In this document: positions 1 through 8,605 of the stretch, in pieces
Layout of the letters: each line of letters begins with the position of its first letter
Position numbering within the stretch: position 1 is the first letter of the stretch
DNA from: CAYFWF01 sp964346815
Lineage (GTDB): Bacteria > Acidobacteriota > Aminicenantia > Aminicenantales > Aminicenantaceae
Direction of reading: 5' to 3'
Length of the DNA: 31,547 nt
Assembly (NCBI GenBank): GCA_964346815.1
Contig: CAYFWF010000048.1
Coordinates: 1-31,547, forward strand
Made by a program: the position numbers and the translations under genes
The notes under the pieces: model-generated
Database searches by the model: none
Told to the model about the DNA's origin: nothing
Seen by the model: the letters and a program-made list of their open reading frames with translations, nothing else

Positions 1-1
1 A

Positions 2-194
2 AGTCAGGCAAGCTGGGTTGGAAGCCATCCGGAGGCGAGCGGGCAAGGTTCCTCGCAGAGGAGAGCGAGCCGAGGAATAAGTAAATTTTCCTCGCTGGGG
101 AAAATTTACGGGCTGACAAACCAGCTTGCCTGACTCCTGCTGGAGCTGCTTCGGATCCGGAAAATGCCTCCTGCAGGGTTTACGGTTGGAGGCA
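2..194. repeat. Nested inverted repeats upstream of queH
   Basis: A perfect 15-bp inverted repeat lies at 2-16 and 121-135 (AGTCAGGCAAGCTGG and its complement). Nested inside are TTCCTCG/CGAGGAA at 49-55 and 71-77, and a perfect 11-bp stem GTAAATTTTCC/GGAAAATTTAC at 81-91 and 99-109. A separate 7-bp stem TGCCTCC/GGAGGCA lies at 165-171 and 188-194, just before the queH start. The layout fits either a folded transcript leader or a small non-coding mobile element with terminal inverted repeats. I do not recognise a known riboswitch consensus. No convincing gene lies in this stretch. Confidence 0.6.
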
Positions 195-213
195 GAGAGG
201 ATAGAATAGATAC

Positions 214-750
214 ATGATAAAGCCGAAAATGCTGGTCCACATCTGCTGTGCGCCTGACGCGCTGTTCGTGATGGAACTTCTGCGCAGAAATTATGAAGCG
301 GAGGGCTTCTTCTACAATCCCAACATCCATCCCGGCGAAGAATACCTCATGAGGCTCGAGGAAACGAGAAAAGTGGCGAAAATTCTCGACTTCAAACTTA
401 TTGAGGGCCCATACGATGACACCCGCTGGTTTGAAATAACGGAGAAATTCAAAGACGAGCCGGAAAAAGGCCGGAGGTGCGATGTGTGTTATGCCATGCG
501 GCTGGAGAAAACCGCAGAAATAGCGGCTGAACTCGGGGGTGAGATTTTCACCACTGTCATGAGCCTGAGCCCCTGGAAGAAAGCAGCAGTCATGAACCGG
601 ATAGGCAGGATGTTCGCTCGCCGCTTCGAGATCGAATTCCTGGCGGCCGACTTCAAGAAAAAGGACGGATTTAAAAAGAGTACAGAGCTCAGCAGAAAGC
701 ACGGCCTCTACCGACAGGGCTACTGCGGCTGTCTCTATTCCAAAAGGTGA
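214..750 (+). CDS. queH: Epoxyqueuosine reductase QueH (DUF208)
   Basis: QueH reduces epoxyqueuosine to queuosine in tRNA, the last step of queuosine synthesis, and replaces the unrelated cobalamin enzyme QueG. The 178-residue protein has the family's Cys signature: Cys11-Cys12 near the N-terminus (HICCAPD), Cys89-x-x-Cys92 (RRCDVCYAMR) and Cys171-x-Cys173 in the terminal YCGC motif. These are the residues expected to bind the iron-sulfur cluster and second iron. The length is at the short end for the family, but all motifs are present, so it looks complete. A GAGAGGA-type ribosome site precedes the ATG. It runs in the same direction as hypF, 31 bp away, so co-transcription is likely although the functions are unrelated; both proteins handle metal or iron-sulfur chemistry. 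Confidence 0.93.
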   Translation: MIKPKMLVHICCAPDALFVMELLRRNYEAEGFFYNPNIHPGEEYLMRLEETRKVAKILDFKLIEGPYDDTRWFEITEKFKDEPEKGRRCDVCYAMRLEKTAEIAAELGGEIFTTVMSLSPWKKAAVMNRIGRMFARRFEIEFLAADFKKKDGFKKSTELSRKHGLYRQGYCGCLYSKR

Positions 751-781
751 CAGACGAATAGGCGGTAAAATGTGAAATCAA

Positions 782-3094
782 ATGGCAGGAAAAAAAGGAT
801 CAGCAGTCGATATAGTGGCCTTCGGCGTGGTTCAGGGCGTTGGTTTTCGTCCGTTCATCTATCGTCTCGCCCATGATCTCGGTTACAAAGGGTGGGTCAA
901 AAACATTGGATTCGGAGTAGAGATTCATCTCGAGGATCAAAAACGGACCGATTTTCAGGATTTTCTTCAAACACTCCGCAAAAAAAGCCCGCCTCTCGCT
1001 CAGATAGAGGAGACCACCGTGAATCCGTCTTCCTTTACGGGTGCGGAACATTTTGAGATAAAAAAATCAAGGCAGGAAGAAAGTTTCGTGTTCATCTCTC
1101 CGGATATCTCGGTGTGTAAAAATTGCACCGCAGAGATGATGAGGCACTCGGACAGGAGGTTTCACTATCCGTTCATCAACTGCACGGACTGCGGTCCCCG
1201 CTACACCATCGTCGAATCGCTCCCTTACGACCGGAAAAAAACCACCATGAAGAGCTTTCCTATGTGCCCCTTATGCAGGAAGGAATACACAGATCCTTTT
1301 GACAGAAGATACCATGCCCAGCCTATAGCCTGTCCTATCTGCGGACCCCAGGTCACACTTCTCGAATCAAAAACACGGAAGGAAATCGAAGGGGGAATAC
1401 AGAAAGCCGCCGGACTTCTCAAGACTGGGAAAATCCTGGGAGTGAAGGGACTCGGGGGATTCCATCTTGTCTGCGATGCTTTAAACGCGAAGGCTGTACG
1501 GAAGCTGCGGAAGATCAAAGAAAGAAAAAGGAAACCCCTGGCTTTGATGGCCAAAGACCTCAAGATTATCCAAAAATTCGCCCATATCTCCCGTGAAGAA
1601 AGAGACCTGCTCCTCTCCCTTCGGCGGCCCATCGTCCTGCTCAAGAGAAAGAAAAAGATCGAGGGGATCGCTCCCCACCTGGATGAGATAGGTTTCATGC
1701 TCCCTTATACACCCCTTCATTATCTCCTGCTCGAGGATTTTGACTTGATCGTAGCGACGAGCTCCAACAAAAAAGATGCTCCGATAATGAAAGAAGAGGA
1801 AGAGGGGATCGACGAGCTCAGCGACGCTGTCCTCACTCATGACCGTCCTATCCACATGAGAGCCGACGATTCGGTGATAAAGGTGGCTGCTGGCCAGCCG
1901 CTTTTTTTGCGGCGTGCGCGCGGATATGTCCCTTATCCCCAGCCTGTTTTTGAAGCACTCCGGTCGGACCGACACATCCTGGCACTGGGAGGAGAGCTGA
2001 AGGACACCATCTCCCTTTATAAAAATGGCTATATCATAACCAGCCAATTTTTGGGAGACCTGGATGAATACCAAAATTATCAATATTTCGAGGAGACGAT
2101 CCGCCATCTGACCAGGCTTTTTCAGATCAAACCCCAGATGGTGGTCTCAGATCTCCACCCTGATTTCCATACCACAAGATATGCCCGGAAACTCAAAATC
2201 CCCCATCTGAAGGTCCAGCACCATTTTGCCCATGTCTTGGCGCCGCTCATCGAACACAAGTACCCCATAGATAGAAAAGTTCTCGGCGTCTCCCTCGATG
2301 GTTACGGATACGGGGAAGACGGTACAGGCTGGGGGGGAGAATTCCTTTTAGCCGACTACGGTGGATGCGAGAGATTTGCCCATTTTGCCTCGGTGCCGCT
2401 CCCTGGCGGAGATGTGGCGGCCAAACAATCCTGGCGGATGGCTCTTGCCTATCTCATGGAGGCATACGGAGATGACATTCCAGCTTTGGAGGTTTTCGAC
2501 AAGGTGAGTCCTGACAGGATCAAAGGCGTGAAGGAAATGATCAAGCGCAACGTCCAAACGCCTCTGGTTTCGAGCTGCGGCCGACTGTTCGATGCCGTCT
2601 CCTTTCTCACGGGACTTTCGCCTGTGGAGATGGAGTTCGAAGCAGAGGCCCCGATGCGCCTGGAAGCCGCAGCCGCCGATGGAATCAGAGGAAAATACGG
2701 ATTTGAAATCGCTGACCGCCGGATATCGTTCAAGAGGACCATACGCTCTGTGGTGGGGGATCTTCAACGAGGCCTGCCTGTATCCCATATATCGGCAAAA
2801 TTCCACAACACTCTTGTTTCCGTGATCGCTCGTGTGGCTCAAAAAGCCGAAGAAACTCACAGCATCGATACGGCGGTGCTGGTGGGAGGAGTCTTTTTGA
2901 ATAAAAGGCTCCTGGAAGCGGCGAGTAATGCCTTAAAGAGAAGAGGATTCCATGTGCTGCGGCCGGTCGAATACTCCCCCAACGATGAGTCGCTATCGCT
3001 GGGACAAATCGCCTATGCCTTAAAGTTCCTACTCGATATGAAGTCTAATTCCCCCTATGAAGGAGAAGATCAGGTTAAAAAACAGAGCGCTTAA
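782..3094 (+). CDS. hypF: Carbamoyltransferase HypF ([NiFe]-hydrogenase maturation)
   Basis: HypF uses carbamoyl phosphate and ATP to make the carbamoyl-adenylate that HypE turns into the cyanide ligand of [NiFe]-hydrogenase. The 770-residue protein has the full family architecture. First is an acylphosphatase domain (GVVQGVGFRPF, Arg23 and Asn41). Next is a double zinc finger with CKNC, CTDC, CPLC and CPIC pairs. A YrdC-like domain follows, and then a Kae1-like domain with the HHFAH metal motif, a glycine-rich DGYGYGEDGTGWGGE loop and VGGVFLNKRL. Length is normal (about 750-800). No other hyp gene or hydrogenase is in the window, so it is either solitary or the rest of the set is elsewhere. 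The last 66 bp overlap the 3' end of the convergent gene on the other strand. The ribosome site before this ATG is weak. Confidence 0.95.
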   Translation: MAGKKGSAVDIVAFGVVQGVGFRPFIYRLAHDLGYKGWVKNIGFGVEIHLEDQKRTDFQDFLQTLRKKSPPLAQIEETTVNPSSFTGAEHFEIKKSRQEESFVFISPDISVCKNCTAEMMRHSDRRFHYPFINCTDCGPRYTIVESLPYDRKKTTMKSFPMCPLCRKEYTDPFDRRYHAQPIACPICGPQVTLLESKTRKEIEGGIQKAAGLLKTGKILGVKGLGGFHLVCDALNAKAVRKLRKIKERKRKPLALMAKDLKIIQKFAHISREERDLLLSLRRPIVLLKRKKKIEGIAPHLDEIGFMLPYTPLHYLLLEDFDLIVATSSNKKDAPIMKEEEEGIDELSDAVLTHDRPIHMRADDSVIKVAAGQPLFLRRARGYVPYPQPVFEALRSDRHILALGGELKDTISLYKNGYIITSQFLGDLDEYQNYQYFEETIRHLTRLFQIKPQMVVSDLHPDFHTTRYARKLKIPHLKVQHHFAHVLAPLIEHKYPIDRKVLGVSLDGYGYGEDGTGWGGEFLLADYGGCERFAHFASVPLPGGDVAAKQSWRMALAYLMEAYGDDIPALEVFDKVSPDRIKGVKEMIKRNVQTPLVSSCGRLFDAVSFLTGLSPVEMEFEAEAPMRLEAAAADGIRGKYGFEIADRRISFKRTIRSVVGDLQRGLPVSHISAKFHNTLVSVIARVAQKAEETHSIDTAVLVGGVFLNKRLLEAASNALKRRGFHVLRPVEYSPNDESLSLGQIAYALKFLLDMKSNSPYEGEDQVKKQSA

Positions 3095-3823
3095 AAAACC
3101 TATCAGTCCTAAAGCGATGAATCCGAATATTCCGCCAAAAATTCCGTAAAATATCCCACCCATCAGGTTTCCATGAAGCTCTCTTAAAAATGGGGGGAGA
3201 ACATTCCCCGCACCCAAAAGAAAATCTGTGGCTCCGGCGAATGCTCCTATTATGATACCGGCTACAACACCGACTGCACCCAAGAAAAAAACCATCGAGA
3301 GAGGATGTATGGACCGCAAGATCTGATCAGGCCTGTCCCCTTCATGCTCTGACTCTGATTCATATTTTTCCTCTTGTTCTTCTTCATCTTCGAATTCCAT
3401 TTCGCCGGTCGGCTCCCAGACTTTCTCTTCTCGTTCTTCCGGGTCGCACTCAGGGCAGAAAAAAGAAAATTTATCGAGCTTTCGTCCGCATTTCGGACAG
3501 GTGAATTCCTCCTCCTTCAGACTCTCTCCACAATAAGAGCAGGCTTCGTTTTCGAGATCGTTCTCGAAGCCACAGCGGATGCAGATAGCCTTTTTATCCA
3601 GAAGAGATGGAGGATTCGACTCGATCCAGTCCATTCCGTCAAAATAATACCACTTTCCTGTCTGAGCACCGATGGTCCAGAACCGGCCATCCTGGTCCTT
3701 GAGACGGAGATCCTTCAGCCGCTTCTTGAATTCGATCTCAGAAATATTCTTCAGCCTGAATTCCCTTCTTAGCTGTTTGAATTCTTCCTCGACGTTCTTG
3801 AACTGATCTTCCATCGCTCTCAT
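3029..3823 (-). CDS. Double zinc-ribbon membrane protein, function unknown
   Basis: I do not recognise a named family. From the chosen ATG the protein is about 264 residues. It has a charged helical N-terminus (residues 1-45), a Trp/Tyr-rich segment around 48-68 (GRFWTIG...WYYFDGMDW), and two zinc ribbons (Cys81/84/95/98 and Cys109/112/123/126). An acidic linker rich in Glu and Asp leads to a C-terminal block of hydrophobic, Gly-rich membrane segments (about 175-260). It probably sits in the inner membrane with the ribbons in the cytoplasm. The reading frame could extend to a TTG at 3850, but the ATG at 3823 has a strong AGGGGGAG site 9 nt upstream, so that start is preferred. It is convergent with hypF and overlaps it by 66 bp. 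Confidence 0.75.
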   Translation of the reverse strand: MRAMEDQFKNVEEEFKQLRREFRLKNISEIEFKKRLKDLRLKDQDGRFWTIGAQTGKWYYFDGMDWIESNPPSLLDKKAICIRCGFENDLENEACSYCGESLKEEEFTCPKCGRKLDKFSFFCPECDPEEREEKVWEPTGEMEFEDEEEQEEKYESESEHEGDRPDQILRSIHPLSMVFFLGAVGVVAGIIIGAFAGATDFLLGAGNVLPPFLRELHGNLMGGIFYGIFGGIFGFIALGLIGFLSALFFNLIFSFIGGIRLHIE

Positions 3824-4144
3824 TATATGCAACTCCCCCTGATCAGGCAAGAAATCTTATGGCGTGCGTTCGTTCAGACCATAAAGTCAGGCCTTTTTGT
3901 AATTCATTTGTTTTCAATACTTTCTGTATTTGATTTATTTTCAATGACTTACAGTAGATGACCAGAATTTGTGCAAGTTGTCGTATGTACCAGAAATTTC
4001 TGAAATTTAGCTTGAATTTTTTCGATTTTTCAACAACTTTTCCACAGTTTTTGTGCAAAACTGCCCCCCTGAAACATTATTTTCTGGCTTTGTCCCAAAG
4101 CGACGGGAATGAAGTATCCATATAAGGTGCAGGGAAATGTACCT
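3824..4144. other. Intergenic stretch without a supported gene
   Basis: This roughly 320-bp AT-rich gap separates the zinc-ribbon gene and the M50 protease gene, both on the minus strand. A 71-codon minus-strand frame crosses it, but it has no ribosome site, no recognisable domain and a composition unlike its neighbours, so I treat it as non-coding. It probably carries the promoter of the zinc-ribbon gene. I could not fix a convincing -35/-10 pair. Confidence 0.5.
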
Positions 4145-5125
4145 TTATAGAAAAGTCAACTGTTTCAATAGATCTAAAAGATTATACCCTTGGATGGGGT
4201 CCGGAATGAAGGACAATATAAAGACGACCAGCATCAGGTAGCCAATAGCCCTCCGTCCTTGAGAAAGCGGTTTGTCTTCATCGGCGATGCGAGGATGTTT
4301 CAATCCCAGAAAGTAGATGAGCAGAGCCCATACAAACCAGCCGATCCAGAAGACAACCCCCATGAACACAAAGACACCAAGAAAAAAAGGCGCGATCTTT
4401 CGTGATTTCTGACCTATCAGGGCATAGACAACGTGTCCTCCATCGAGCTGTCCGACAGGGAAAAGATTCAGCGATGTCACCAGCACCCCCACCCATCCTG
4501 CAAAGGCAACGGGATGGGGAACCACATCGAATCCCTCAGGAACACCTTTAAAGATGAAGCTTCCTACGATTTTGATGAGAAGAGGCTCACCGAAAAGTAT
4601 GGCTTCTTCCTGGGGAAGAGAAGGGACAACTTTGGAAACAGAAAGGCCGTAGATGACAGCCGGGAGAGAAAGAACAAACCCTGTCAAGGGACCGGCGATT
4701 CCGATGTCGAAAAGCTGCTGCTTTTTTGTTATGGGAGATCTGATCTTGATGAATGCACCGAGTGTCCCTATCAAGGTGGGTGCTGGGATGAAATAAGGAA
4801 GAGTTGCGTCAATCTTGTAGTAACGGCAGGTGAGGAAATGACCCAGCTCGTGGCCGAGAAGGATGCCGATCAGCACGACCGCATAAACAAGGCTGAGCGT
4901 TATGATCTCCGGGTCCAGCATAACCGCAGGATCAGAAGCAAGATGAGGATTCCCGAATAGGGTGTCGGCATATTTATAACTGGCACTCCATGAAAATCCA
5001 ACGATAAAGGTGGCCAGAACCGTGACCACAAAAAGCAGAATATTCAGCCAGACTCTGTTCTTGGCAAAAAATGTTGGAGACCCTCTCGGGGGGTCAGCGG
5101 TCCGGGGGCGGACTTCTTCTTCCAT
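4145..5125 (-). CDS. M50 family (site-2 protease-like) membrane metalloprotease
   Basis: This is a 326-residue polytopic membrane protease of the S2P class, which cleaves substrates within the membrane, usually in regulated proteolysis. The zinc site is visible as HELGH (His92, Glu93, His96) in an early membrane helix, and the third ligand lies in the NLFPVGQLDGGH motif (Asp228). The family motif ITKKQQLFDIGIAGPLTGF after the first half is also present. The layout resembles the bacterial and plant EGY-type S2P proteins with no PDZ domain, rather than RseP. About seven hydrophobic segments can be seen. A GGAAAAG element precedes the ATG. The ferredoxin terminator lies immediately upstream, so this gene likely depends on a weak own promoter or read-through. 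The substrate cannot be told from context. Confidence 0.88.
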   Translation of the reverse strand: MEEEVRPRTADPPRGSPTFFAKNRVWLNILLFVVTVLATFIVGFSWSASYKYADTLFGNPHLASDPAVMLDPEIITLSLVYAVVLIGILLGHELGHFLTCRYYKIDATLPYFIPAPTLIGTLGAFIKIRSPITKKQQLFDIGIAGPLTGFVLSLPAVIYGLSVSKVVPSLPQEEAILFGEPLLIKIVGSFIFKGVPEGFDVVPHPVAFAGWVGVLVTSLNLFPVGQLDGGHVVYALIGQKSRKIAPFFLGVFVFMGVVFWIGWFVWALLIYFLGLKHPRIADEDKPLSQGRRAIGYLMLVVFILSFIPDPIQGYNLLDLLKQLTFL

Positions 5126-5142
5126 GTCTTTTCCAATAGGCG

Positions 5143-5171
5143 AAAAAAAGAGGAGTGATTAAAATCACTCC
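5143..5171 (-). terminator. Rho-independent terminator after ferredoxin
   Basis: On the minus strand a 9-bp perfect stem (GGAGTGATT at 5152-5160 pairing with 5163-5171) with a 2-nt loop is followed directly by a T-rich run (TCTTTTTTT). It lies 30 bp past the ferredoxin stop and before the M50 protease start, so it separates the two minus-strand genes. Confidence 0.85.
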
Positions 5172-5201
5172 CATCTTATGAAATGAAAATGACTTTAAAA
5201 C

Positions 5202-5447
5202 TTAACCGTGCAGTTTTCTATACTTGGCTTCCAGTTCCTCCCGCGTCTCCTTATGCTCCGGGTCAGGAACACAGCAGTCAACCGGACAAACAGCCGCACA
5301 CTGTGACTCGTCAAAGGCTCCCACACATTCGGTGCACTTATCGGGTTCGATTTCATAAATTTCATCACCGGCATAAATTGCCTCGTTCGGGCATTCGGGC
5401 TCACAGGCGCCGCAGTTGATACATTCTTCAGTAATTTTATATGCCAT
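5202..5447 (-). CDS. 2[4Fe-4S] ferredoxin
   Basis: This is an 81-residue low-potential electron carrier of the YfhL/Chromatium-type family. The first cluster motif is CINCGACEPECP. The second is CTECVGAFDESQCAAVCP, which has the longer spacing between the second and third Cys that defines this subgroup. A further Cys pair (DCCVPD) follows the second motif, and a short charged helix (KETREELEAKYRKL) ends the protein, both typical of the subgroup. GAGGAGG precedes the ATG. The gene appears monocistronic: a clear terminator follows it, and 67 bp separate it from the upstream TPR gene. Such ferredoxins serve general anaerobic electron transfer; the partner enzyme is not in the window. Confidence 0.95.
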   Translation of the reverse strand: MAYKITEECINCGACEPECPNEAIYAGDEIYEIEPDKCTECVGAFDESQCAAVCPVDCCVPDPEHKETREELEAKYRKLHG

Positions 5448-5514
5448 TCTAGGGCCTCCTCAAAAAAATAACAGTCTATTATATAACTTTGGTTTTAATT
5501 TACAAGAGCAGGCG

Positions 5515-6171
5515 TTATTTTTCTGCCTCCAGTTCTTTGACTTTTTGGGTGGCATCGAATCCATACAAGGTCTGGGAAAACTCATCCTGGACTCTCTTAT
5601 AAAGATTCAAAGCCACTTCTGTTTCTCCTTTCTTTTCATGGGCCTGGGCTCTATGGAAGAGGACTGGATCGAGAGTATACTTCTTGGGATTCTCTTCCTC
5701 GATTTGCTTGTATAAATCTATGGCTTTGTCGAATTCTCCGTTCTGAATATAGATCTGACCGAGTAAGTCACGACTCTGATAATAGATGAGATCCTTTCTA
5801 TTCTCCGGGACTTCTTCGAGGTAAGACTTGGCCTTCTCGGCATCTCCCTGCTCTATCCAGTAAGCGGCGAGCTTGAGATAGGCAATCCGGGAGAATTTTC
5901 CGTTACCTGCAAGAGCTTCGAGCTCAGCGGTTTTCTCAGGATTCTCTCTGAGCTCGGAACTCAAGTCAAGGATTTGGGCGAGAAGCTGACTGTCTCTTTT
6001 GACTGCGTGAGCTTGAACGGCTCTCACTACTATGATTAAAACAATGATGCAGACGACTGCCGCTGCTGCAGCTATGAGCACTTTAGATCTTCTCTTCGCA
6101 AAATCGATAATCCTGTTTATGTAGCTGACAAACTCATCTTCTTTGAGTTGTTTTCTTTTTATTCTCTTCAT
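5515..6171 (-). CDS. Membrane-anchored TPR protein (YfgM-like layout)
   Basis: The 218-residue protein has a basic cytoplasmic N-terminus (about 1-28), a single membrane helix (about 31-49, rich in Ala, Ile and Val) and then helix pairs that read as tetratricopeptide repeats to the end. The best repeats are AKSYLEEVPENRKDLIYYQS, a GQIYIQNGEFDKAIDLYKQI unit, and a HRAQAHEKKGETEVALNLYK unit. This layout is that of YfgM-like anchors, which position chaperones near the translocon, but TPR proteins of this shape are common and the role here is inference. AGGAGAA lies 8 nt before the ATG. It lies between the histidine kinase gene and the ferredoxin gene on the same strand. Confidence 0.8.
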   Translation of the reverse strand: MKRIKRKQLKEDEFVSYINRIIDFAKRRSKVLIAAAAAVVCIIVLIIVVRAVQAHAVKRDSQLLAQILDLSSELRENPEKTAELEALAGNGKFSRIAYLKLAAYWIEQGDAEKAKSYLEEVPENRKDLIYYQSRDLLGQIYIQNGEFDKAIDLYKQIEEENPKKYTLDPVLFHRAQAHEKKGETEVALNLYKRVQDEFSQTLYGFDATQKVKELEAEK

Positions 6172-6239
6172 CTTCGTCTTCTCCTGCCTTCATTCGTGCG
6201 AGATTTTTATTTACCATACTCATGAGGGGAGCGTCAAAC

Positions 6240-7616
6240 CTAAAACCTTAGAGTGAACTCCGTACCCTCTTTTCTCCGGAGCTCGATCTGCCCCTGGAGC
6301 TGGGACACCAGATCAGCCACCAGTTGAAGTCCCAGGGTATTCGCCTCGCGAAAATTCAATTTCTCTGGAAATCCCACTCCGTTGTCTTTCACCACCAACG
6401 TGTACTTTCCCTTTTTATCTGGGGTCATCTTGATCAAAACCTCTGCGTCTCTTCTTCCAGGGAAAGCGTGTTTGAGTGCATTCGATATGAGTTCACTCAG
6501 GATCAACCCACAGGGAATGGCTTTGTTGATGTCCAAAAAAATTCTCTCCGTCTCCTGATTGATCCTCACCTGTCCTACTTCTTCTCTGTACAGAGAGAGC
6601 AAATGGGTCGCCATCCTGCTGATATACTCAGAAAAATCGATATTGGCCAGGTCATCGGATTTGTACAGCGCCTCGTGAATAAGCGCCATGGATCTTATCC
6701 TGTTTTGACTTTGATTGAACATCTCCCGGGTGTGCCGATCGGTGACCAATCTGGATTGGATGCGCAGGAGGCTCAAAATGATCTGCATGTTGTTCTTCAC
6801 GCGGTGATGGATCTCCCGCAGCATCACTTCTTTCTCTTTCAAGGAGGCTCTGATCCGTTCTTCTGCCTGTCTGCTGTCCGTGATATCGATGGCAGCACCC
6901 TGTATGGCCGGTTTGCCTCGATAATCGATCAGACTGGAGATGATCTCTACCCAAACGACGCTCCCATCCTTTTTGACTGCTCTGCACTCATAGCGAGGCG
7001 GCACCCGTTTTCCTTCGAGGCGGTCTTTCATCCGTCCCCAGACCAGATCCTGATCTTCGGGGAGAACCAATGCTCTTATTCTCTCTGGAGGGAGGGACTG
7101 CAGCTCCTCTAATGTATATCCAATAATATGAGCGAGCGCTTCATTGGCATACACAATACGAAAATCTTGAATAGTAAAAATCCCCTGGATGGAGTGTTCC
7201 ACCATGGACCTGTATTTCGTTTCGCTCTCCCTTAGCGCCTCTTCTGCCTGTTTTCTGGCGCTGATATCCCGCAGGACTCCTTCCACGCCTAGGGGGCGGC
7301 CTGATTCATCGAAAACGATGCGGGAACTCACCGAGACGTCGATCTCTCTTCCATCCTTTGCCAAAAGCTTAAGTTCATAATCGTTTATACTTCCGGTCTG
7401 TTTGAGCCTCCGGGTGAACAACATACCAGCGGATGGATCACTGTAGAAATCCATTACAGGATGTCCGATCACATCTTCAGGATCATAACCGGCTTGTCTG
7501 CGGACCGAAGGACTTATCTCGGTAATCAATCCCTCTTTATCCGTTCTGTAGTACACATCATGCAAGGACTCGAATATATCCCTGTATTTTTTATCGTTTT
7601 TGCTTTTTTTTTTCAT
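6240..7616 (-). CDS. Soluble PAS-PAS sensor histidine kinase (HisKA_2 family)
   Basis: The 458-residue kinase has two PAS domains (about 8-122 and 130-250) with PAC-type ends. The HisKA_2 dimerisation motif REIHHRVKNNMQ follows, with His270 or His271 as phospho-site, and then an ATPase domain with N box SELISNALKH (Asn378) and G box KDNGVGFP (Asp410, Gly412, Gly414). There is no membrane segment or signal peptide, so it senses a cytoplasmic cue, perhaps redox or a small ligand through PAS. HisKA_2 kinases often signal through small or unusual response regulators. The divergent neighbour is a double-receiver protein, a plausible partner. The ATG is preceded by a very strong GGAGGGGAGGA site. 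Confidence 0.92.
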   Translation of the reverse strand: MKKKSKNDKKYRDIFESLHDVYYRTDKEGLITEISPSVRRQAGYDPEDVIGHPVMDFYSDPSAGMLFTRRLKQTGSINDYELKLLAKDGREIDVSVSSRIVFDESGRPLGVEGVLRDISARKQAEEALRESETKYRSMVEHSIQGIFTIQDFRIVYANEALAHIIGYTLEELQSLPPERIRALVLPEDQDLVWGRMKDRLEGKRVPPRYECRAVKKDGSVVWVEIISSLIDYRGKPAIQGAAIDITDSRQAEERIRASLKEKEVMLREIHHRVKNNMQIILSLLRIQSRLVTDRHTREMFNQSQNRIRSMALIHEALYKSDDLANIDFSEYISRMATHLLSLYREEVGQVRINQETERIFLDINKAIPCGLILSELISNALKHAFPGRRDAEVLIKMTPDKKGKYTLVVKDNGVGFPEKLNFREANTLGLQLVADLVSQLQGQIELRRKEGTEFTLRF

Positions 7617-7756
7617 TCCTCCCCTCCGAGAGAGCCCGCAGGTCCTTTTTATCGCTAGATTTCAAGCCCCTTTACCCAAATCCGAAACTGATTTATACCA
7701 CCATCGAAATCATATGTCAAAACGAATATCACCCCTCTAATCATCCCAAAAGGCGA

Positions 7757-7785
7757 TTGACCTTTTTGGCGGCGTAATCCAATTT
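7757..7785 (+). promoter_or_regulatory. Candidate sigma-70-like promoter for the double-receiver gene
   Basis: TTGACC at 7757-7762 and CAATTT at 7780-7785 are separated by 17 nt, upstream of the double-receiver gene. The preceding block CCCAAAAGGCGA is also found, in nearly the same form and position, before another candidate promoter at 16687. That recurrence is the main support. The -10 element alone is poor. Confidence 0.35.
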
Positions 7786-7847
7786 ATATACGGAATTCAG
7801 GAGAGTACCAGGAGAGTACTCGGAAGGAATACATAATAGAGATTAAC

Positions 7848-8591
7848 ATGCCTAAGATACTCGTGATCGAAGACAATCCTGTCGAGATCGAAACCATCAA
7901 AACCCGATTGAAGAAAAAAAATTACCAGGTATTGACCGCAAAAAATGGGGAGGAGGGCCTCAGGATTGCAGAGGAAGAGCAACCTGATTTGATCTTTATG
8001 GATATGATTCTACCTGGGATGCACGGACTGGAGGCCACCATAAAATTGAAACAGAATCCCCAGACAAGAGGCATCCCGATTGTGGCACTTACTGTCATGG
8101 ATTCGAGCGAATTCGTTGCCACCTGCTTCAAGGAAGGCGTTTCGGCTTTTATCCGGAAACCTTACGACTTCAACGAAATTTTCGCTAAAACGGACAAAAT
8201 TTTGGGCGTTGAAGAGCAGACATCGAAAAAAATCATGCTTATCGATCCCGAACCGTCCACTGCTACAATGATGACCATGAATCTGATGAGAAACGGGTAT
8301 AAGGTGGTGTCTTCATCCAATGGAGAACCGGGAGTGATCGAGCTGGTAGAGGAAAGCCCGGATTTGATCCTTTTCGATGACACGGTGGCCAGGAACGGAG
8401 ACTTCACAGCTTTCAAGGAATTGAAGGATTCCAATGTTCCGGTAAGCATTCCATTTATCCTGATTACCCAAGAATCAACACCCGAAAAAATCCAGGAAGA
8501 AATGGAAAGGGCTGGAGCCGACGATTACATCATCAAACCCTTCAGTGTCAGGGAACTTATCGAGAAAATTGAATCACATCTCCAAGACTAA
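7848..8591 (+). CDS. Double receiver-domain response regulator
   Basis: This 247-residue protein is made only of two CheY-like receiver domains. The first (1-120) is canonical: Glu8-Asp9, phospho-acceptor Asp52 in IFMDMILPG, Thr82 and Lys104 (RKP). The second (about 127-247) has Asp133 but lacks the full acidic pair (LIDPE), with Asp177/Asp178 in ILFDDTVARNG, Thr207 and Lys230 (IKPF), so it may be degenerate or inactive. There is no output domain, so it likely acts by protein contact or as a phosphate relay or sink. It is divergent from the HisKA_2 kinase gene, which makes that kinase its likely partner (inference). Direct repeats of the form AGGAGAGTAC lie just upstream of the start region. 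Confidence 0.88.
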   Translation: MPKILVIEDNPVEIETIKTRLKKKNYQVLTAKNGEEGLRIAEEEQPDLIFMDMILPGMHGLEATIKLKQNPQTRGIPIVALTVMDSSEFVATCFKEGVSAFIRKPYDFNEIFAKTDKILGVEEQTSKKIMLIDPEPSTATMMTMNLMRNGYKVVSSSNGEPGVIELVEESPDLILFDDTVARNGDFTAFKELKDSNVPVSIPFILITQESTPEKIQEEMERAGADDYIIKPFSVRELIEKIESHLQD

Positions 8592-8605
8592 AACTATCCT
8601 CTCCA

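Noticed and set aside
3843..4058. 71-codon minus-strand reading frame between the zinc-ribbon and M50 genes
   Set aside because: No ribosome site, no recognisable domain, and low-complexity AT-rich composition typical of intergenic DNA.
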